64,000 nt of DNA from Paraphoma chrysanthemicola (lineage: Eukaryota > Ascomycota > Dothideomycetes > Pleosporales > Phaeosphaeriaceae). A program made the position numbers and the translations under genes. Every line of letters starts with the position of its first letter. Position 1 is the first letter of the stretch. The notes below the pieces were generated by a model. That model did not search any database, had not been told where the DNA came from, and was given only the letters and a program-made list of their open reading frames with translations. The DNA lies in the NCBI GenBank assembly GCA_020744225.1, contig JAGMWG010000003.1, positions 1-64,000 of the forward strand, read 5' to 3'. Below are positions 59,701-64,000 of this stretch, in pieces.

Positions 59701-61451
59701 TTGTACTTGTGTCTGCGCTGATCTCTGTGCTATCTGCCTGTCTCTGGCCATTTGCATCCGCCGTATATTAAATTCAACCAGGTATTGAGCTGTTCCAGGC
59801 TCTGCCATACGCTTTTTTATCTCTTGTTTGGGCGAGGTGCGAGCTTTGAAGTCAGTCTGGCCCATTTTGAGATCTGGAAACGAAGTATCTCGTTTGAGCT
59901 GCTGGTTTCGAGCTTCTTTCAGGGGCTCTGGCGTAGCTGTACCGCCTTGCTGGTCGGAGGCGCTCTCAGAGAAAGCGTTGGGAACAATAAATGAGATATT
60001 CGTGGGTGGAAACAATGCTGGGAATTGCGGATTTGGTGGCTGTATGTATATCAGGGTATCGGCGTGGCTTGGTGGTCCGTTCGCAGCTCGTAGGTTTTCA
60101 TGATCTGGGTTACTAGGCGCTGCTTGTGTTTGAGAGCGCATCCCTGAGAGCTGGGGAGCATTCGCAGAAGAAATAATAGTATCTGGCCGTGAATCGATGA
60201 CGGGCGTTGGTCGGTACGGCGCAGGAGAGTAGCTGTTGTAACCATCACGCGACGATTCCAGTCCCTGTGAGAATGTAAGGTTGTTAGTGTCATAACCCCC
60301 TCGGCCGGTCAGGCCCCCCGTTTTGCTTGCAAATATATGGTGATCATACGAAGCTAGCGGAGGCGCTGGCAGCGGGGCTAGTGCAGGCGCTGAAAGCGGT
60401 GTTTGTGTAGGAAGCGTGGCGATTGATATAGGACCAAGATGCGTCTCCCAGCTCTTCTGAAAGCGCGCATAAATCTTGTGTACGTGCTTCTTCTTGTGGA
60501 CTCTCGTCTTATGCCCGCCATCAAAGCTCTTTTGAAGCACCGTGATGCGCTTCAGCAGTTTTTGCACATGCTTAGATGCTTTTTCGAGATCTTCAAGCGA
60601 TAAGTGCTCCCCTTCATCGTCATCAGTGGTAGCTGCATCGCTTTCAGATGTATCCGAGTCTGGAACTGAGAGATCAATTTTCAGAATATCGCTCTGAGGC
60701 CCTTCATCGTCAACAGACTTCACGCCAAGCGCTGTGGCCGAAGGATCACCAAACATGATTTCCAACGTTGGCACACGTGACGGTGGTGCAGACCCTTGCA
60801 GCGTCTCTTCATCGTCGAGGGCGACTTTGCTGAGTTTGGTCTCGAGTGCTTGAAGGCATTTAAGTGAGTCTTGTTGACGCTGATGAAGCTCACGAATCTT
60901 TTCTCGCTCTATCTCAAGCGCATCTTTCTCGAGTTGTCTTTCGCAAAGGTCAGCACGATCATTATATAAGAAATACCGTGACATATGTACCCTCTCGCTT
61001 GCCCTTGCGCGAGTTGTAGGACGTGTAATAGCAAGACAAGACTGTTCTTGAGGCTATCCAATCTCCTCCGATGGAGCTCCAGACGCTGCTCTTTCATCGG
61101 CCAGGAAAGCTTTCCCATCACAGTCAGCCCTTTCTTTCCATCTTTGGACACCTTCCGCCTCTTGTCCACTAGCTCCGAGATATCTTTGAAGACAGCGTCA
61201 CACCTCTTGATAAGGTTATTCGCATCTTGAATGGCCTTCTTCGAGACGACAGACTTTGCTTCCTCGCTTTCGAACACCCTACCCACGCTCTCCAGCGCAT
61301 TTGAGGTTAGTTCAACGTCTCCGGCGATGTCGGCAATGTCCTGGTCCGCGCGCACGGCAGAAGTGGTGTAATTGTACAAGGCTGACGATAGCTGACATCC
61401 CGCTCCCGCGATCTGGACGATGCTGGCGACAAGGCCGACGACCTCGGCCAT
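56719..61451 (-). CDS. Large regulator: fungal N-terminal domain, bZIP basic region, Zn2Cys6-like cluster
   Basis: Exons 60991-61451, 59434-60937 and 56719-59385, with introns of 53 and 48 bp, give 1,543 residues. Residues ~1-155 (MAEVVGLVASIVQIAGAGCQ, then helices) match the helical fungal N-terminal domain found on STAND and other fungal proteins. A charged coiled region follows (EKDALEIEREKIRELHQRQQ). At ~632-655 is a bZIP basic region RKTRSRIAQRNYRKTLKKRL with N-x7-R, but no leucine heptads follow. At ~1105-1137 a cysteine set CQNC-KILKAAC-DAATPC-RTC ends in a sixth Cys, like Zn2Cys6. The rest is disordered with basic patches (GKKKRARG, LKRKR). Probably a nuclear regulator; the domain mix is unusual and partner or targets are unknown. 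Confidence 0.75.
59648..59700 (-). repeat. 18-bp minisatellite coding for VQAQQQ repeats
   Basis: About three imperfect tandem copies of an 18-bp unit inside the regulator gene encode VQAQQQ repeats in a Gln-rich segment. In-frame length change is expected to be tolerated. Confidence 0.75.
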
Positions 61452-61940
61452 AGTAAAGTCTGGACCAAACACGGGGTTCGAAAGAAGCGCTCAAGGCTCA
61501 TCGCAAGGTGGAAGCATTACGAAGGGCGGCGAGCTGACCGGACGATATTGTCGGGGGCTGTGCCCCCAGCTGCAGGTGCTGCGGCCTGCGGCTGTGGCGC
61601 CTGCAGGGATTCGGTCAGCAATCGTTGCACACGCAGCACACTCCGCGAACTGATGGGTGCAACGGAATTCATGTTTGAGGAAGTTTCTGTCGATGGGATT
61701 ATTTTGGATTAGAAATAGGAAAGGGAAAGATATCCATACGTCACAGCAAATGTAGATAGTAGACCCTGATTCGCAGCGTACCTACTTGGGTAGCATTTAG
61801 AGCGGCTCTCGACAGGTACGCATCACCATGGTCGCTTGCACACTCGTAAATCAATTCGAAAATCATCAAATTTCAGAGTCTCGTGATACAATATTCATAT
61901 GCCAAAATCGCTAATTCAAACAAAATCTTCCCACACGACT
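61452..61940. other. Intergenic region
   Basis: 489 bp between the start of the regulator gene and the stop of kynureninase, both on the minus strand. A GC-rich palindromic patch (CTGCAGGTGCTGCGGCCTGCGGCTGTGGCGCCTGCAG, starting at about 61569) stands out; otherwise nothing recognised. Confidence 0.45.
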
Positions 61941-63425
61941 TCAAAGTCGGGCCTCGACCGCCGCACTCGCATTCCCTTGCCTCTGCACCTGTTCTTCCTG
62001 CTTCCCGCCATCCGCCAACGCCTCTTCGAAAATGCGCATAAATCTCCACACATCCTCAAAGGTATTGTACATCGGCACCGGCGCAACCCGAATAATTCCG
62101 GGTTTCCTCTTATCACAGATGACACCGCCCTTCTCCAGCGCAGCACTGACATCCTCCATCAAATCTTCCTGCAGCAGGACGCTAAGCTGCGCGCCGCGGA
62201 ATCGCGGGTCTGTCGGCGAGATGATCTGAAAGGGGAACGCGCCATCTTTGATGTTGCGAGATGCGATACCCGCGAGAAGGTGTTCTGCGTACGCGGTCAG
62301 GAGGAGTGAGCGTGACCGTAAATTAGCGATGGAAGTTTGCTGGAACACGCTGAGCGAGCCAGCTAAGCATGTAAGATCGACAATCGAAGGGTTCGAGCAT
62401 TGGAAACCTTGCGCGCCAGGTGTAGGCTTGAAGTTGTTGTCCATGAGGAAGCGGGATGATTTGTCGTGGCCGTACCATCCCTTGAGACCGACGTTGGATC
62501 CGTTGTCGCCATGCTTGGAGTGCACGAATGCGCCTGCGACGGCGCCGGCACCGGAATTCATGTACTTGTATGTACACCAGCATGCGAAGTCGACGTCCCA
62601 TTCGTGGAGCTTGAGTTCGACGTTGCCAGCGGCGTGAGCGAGATCCCAGCCGATGGTGATGCCGTGCTTGCGCGCGTGGGCGGTAATGGTGGGAATGTCC
62701 AAGAGTTGGCCGCTGTAGTATTGAATGCCAGGAAGCATGATGAGAGCTAGTGAGTCTGCTTCTTGGTCGATGAGATTGAGAATGTTGGAGGTGGTCATGA
62801 GGTAGCCGTCATCTGGCTTCACAAGGACCATAGATTCCTTGGGATTAAGCCCATGCCATTCTATCTGCGACTCGATCGCGTACCAGTCGCTGGGAAATGG
62901 CCGCCATTCGCACATGATCTTGTGCTTCTTTTCTGTAGGCTTGTAAAACGCGGCCATCATCAAGTGGAGATTGATGGTTAATGTGTTCATGGCGACGATT
63001 TCCGATGGCGATGCGCCGACAAGGTCGGACATTCTTCTTGAGCATTCTGCAGCCAGATCTTGATATGGAGTGAGTGGTGAATCGCTGAGTTGTGTGAAGT
63101 GGCCTCCGACGGCGATTGATCCCCAAGTCTTGAGATATGCGTTCAGGTACTCTCCGACAGCTTTCGGTTGCAGTCCCAGTGAGTTGCCGCAGAAGTAGAT
63201 TGCCTCGTCATCTGTACTTGAAGCTGGAGCAGCGGTGTGGGCGTCATCTTTTAATGTCTTTCGCTTCAACTGCGCTTTTGTCGGAACCAAAAACTCTTTC
63301 CGCAATGTCTTGGGAAAATTGTCGTTGTTATCAAGAGATTGTGCGAAGTTCTGGCTGTCGGCGTTCTTTGGCCATTGTGGCTTTTGCCCCTCGCGGAGCT
63401 GACGGATTGCAGCGGTGGCGTCCAT
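61941..63425 (-). CDS. Kynureninase
   Basis: A single exon of 494 residues, normal length for fungal kynureninase (yeast Bna5 family). Fold-type I PLP-enzyme motifs are present: YFCGNSLGLQP (77-87), MNTLTINLHLMM (substrate/PLP pocket), GITIGWDLAHAAGN (255-268, PLP-binding Asp) and WCTYKYMNSG (283-292) with the Schiff-base lysine K287. It cleaves kynurenine or 3-hydroxykynurenine to (hydroxy)anthranilate and alanine in the tryptophan-to-NAD route in the cytosol. The gene is divergent from an indoleamine dioxygenase start 415 bp away, so two steps of the same pathway probably share a promoter. Confidence 0.95.
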   Translation of the reverse strand: MDATAAIRQLREGQKPQWPKNADSQNFAQSLDNNDNFPKTLRKEFLVPTKAQLKRKTLKDDAHTAAPASSTDDEAIYFCGNSLGLQPKAVGEYLNAYLKTWGSIAVGGHFTQLSDSPLTPYQDLAAECSRRMSDLVGASPSEIVAMNTLTINLHLMMAAFYKPTEKKHKIMCEWRPFPSDWYAIESQIEWHGLNPKESMVLVKPDDGYLMTTSNILNLIDQEADSLALIMLPGIQYYSGQLLDIPTITAHARKHGITIGWDLAHAAGNVELKLHEWDVDFACWCTYKYMNSGAGAVAGAFVHSKHGDNGSNVGLKGWYGHDKSSRFLMDNNFKPTPGAQGFQCSNPSIVDLTCLAGSLSVFQQTSIANLRSRSLLLTAYAEHLLAGIASRNIKDGAFPFQIISPTDPRFRGAQLSVLLQEDLMEDVSAALEKGGVICDKRKPGIIRVAPVPMYNTFEDVWRFMRIFEEALADGGKQEEQVQRQGNASAAVEARL

Positions 63426-63840
63426 TGTAACACACAGATAGTTCGACGTCGTGATTGAATGGATTGTGTGAGAGGAAGAAGTTGAAGTCGTAGTAAGTAT
63501 GGAACTTTGGAAATGGCACAGCTAAGGACTCTAAAGCGGTTATAAATATTTCTCCTCAGTAGTTACGTCGCCATTCTTTGAACGCTTCCGACCATTATGC
63601 GCTAAGGCATCCGACGCATGCAAGATCCGGGTACCTGCCAATCCTGGCAAGCTTCCGACTTTGCTTCCGACAACGTTCCGTCTCCGACAAAGATACGTAA
63701 ACATCGTGAAATCAAGCTGGTCTGATCACGAAACAAAGTGGGCCCTACGTGCTGGACAATAAATGCGGTGTTCGCCGCTTTGCTGAGGATGTATCAACCG
63801 GAAGACTTCGTTTATCCATTCTAGAACTTTTCCATCCGTC
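63426..63840. promoter_or_regulatory. Divergent promoter, kynureninase / indoleamine dioxygenase
   Basis: 415 bp between outward-facing starts. TATAAATATT at 63541-63550 is a TATA-like, partly palindromic element about 115 bp upstream of the kynureninase ATG. Co-regulation of the pair is inferred from layout. Confidence 0.5.
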
Positions 63841-64000
63841 ATGAGTCCTCACAAAGTCGACGTGCTTCCGTCACCAGCAGCATTGCCTTCGTATGGCATT
63901 TCCATCAATGGTTTCTTGCCAGCCGAAAGCCCCTTGCTACGTCTTCCCAATGAATACTACAGTCCGTGGGAGCAAATTATCGAGAATCTGCCAGCCTTGA
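63841..64000 (+). CDS. Indoleamine 2,3-dioxygenase, 5' end only
   Basis: The frame from ATG 63841 runs open to the window edge (53 codons). It reads YGISINGFLPAESPLLRLPN then YYSPWEQIIENLPAL, the conserved N-terminal block of fungal indoleamine 2,3-dioxygenases. The haem-binding core lies outside the window. The enzyme opens the indole ring of tryptophan to N-formylkynurenine, the first step of the pathway that kynureninase next door continues. An intron may exist beyond the edge. Confidence 0.85.
   Translation, partial: MSPHKVDVLPSPAALPSYGISINGFLPAESPLLRLPNEYYSPWEQIIENLPAL

Noticed and set aside
1..64000. CRISPR arrays, bacterial operons or prophage
   Set aside because: Gene structures are intron-rich and eukaryotic throughout; no regularly spaced repeats are present.

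Overview
The window is nuclear DNA of a filamentous ascomycete, most likely a Dothideomycete. The reasons are introns of about 45-85 bp with GT(A/G)NGT donors and CTRAC/CTRAY branch sites, two CFEM-plus-rhodopsin (PTH11-type) receptors, a killer-toxin-like GH18 chitinase next to LysM proteins, and fungal kynurenine-pathway genes. All products are inferred by reading motifs and splicing exons by eye; no database search was possible. For spliced genes the listed span runs from start codon to stop codon and the exons are given in the text.

Region 1 (1-11 kb) is gene-poor and partly decayed. It holds the 3'-truncated end of a BTB-like gene with an EP-repeat tract, an exosome Rrp45 copy broken by at least five frameshifts but keeping a perfect intron, an RNase III-like gene that lacks its catalytic motif and carries an in-frame TAA, a small SnoaL-like protein, and a frameshifted unknown gene.

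Region 2 (11.4-21.7 kb) has an intact acyl-CoA-synthetase-like enzyme with a mitochondrial-type N-terminus, the first CFEM/PTH11-like receptor, a medium-chain dehydrogenase with a GC-AG intron, and an F-box-like protein.

Region 3 (22-37.5 kb) is the most striking part: an 18-exon, 1,310-residue secreted chitinase of the killer-toxin-like type with a 7-nt microexon, a divergent secreted protein of unknown family, a five-LysM secreted protein and a second large LysM protein, then the second CFEM receptor. Neighbouring genes alternate in strand, giving divergent promoters. I infer a chitin-directed module for fungus-fungus or host interaction.

Region 4 (38.7-49 kb) is housekeeping-like: a GRAM-TBC-EF-hand Rab GAP (Gyp2/Mdr1 type), two short-chain dehydrogenases, a membrane-anchored inositol polyphosphate 5-phosphatase, and a fungal-specific transcription-factor-domain protein with no visible zinc cluster.

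Region 5 (49-54 kb) is nearly gene-free apart from one possible 73-residue cysteine-rich protein. Region 6 (54.2-64 kb) has an MFS anion:cation symporter with a 12-nt microexon, a 1,543-residue protein combining a fungal N-terminal domain, a bZIP basic region and a Zn2Cys6-like cluster, then kynureninase divergent from indoleamine 2,3-dioxygenase, a tryptophan-to-NAD gene pair cut by the window edge.
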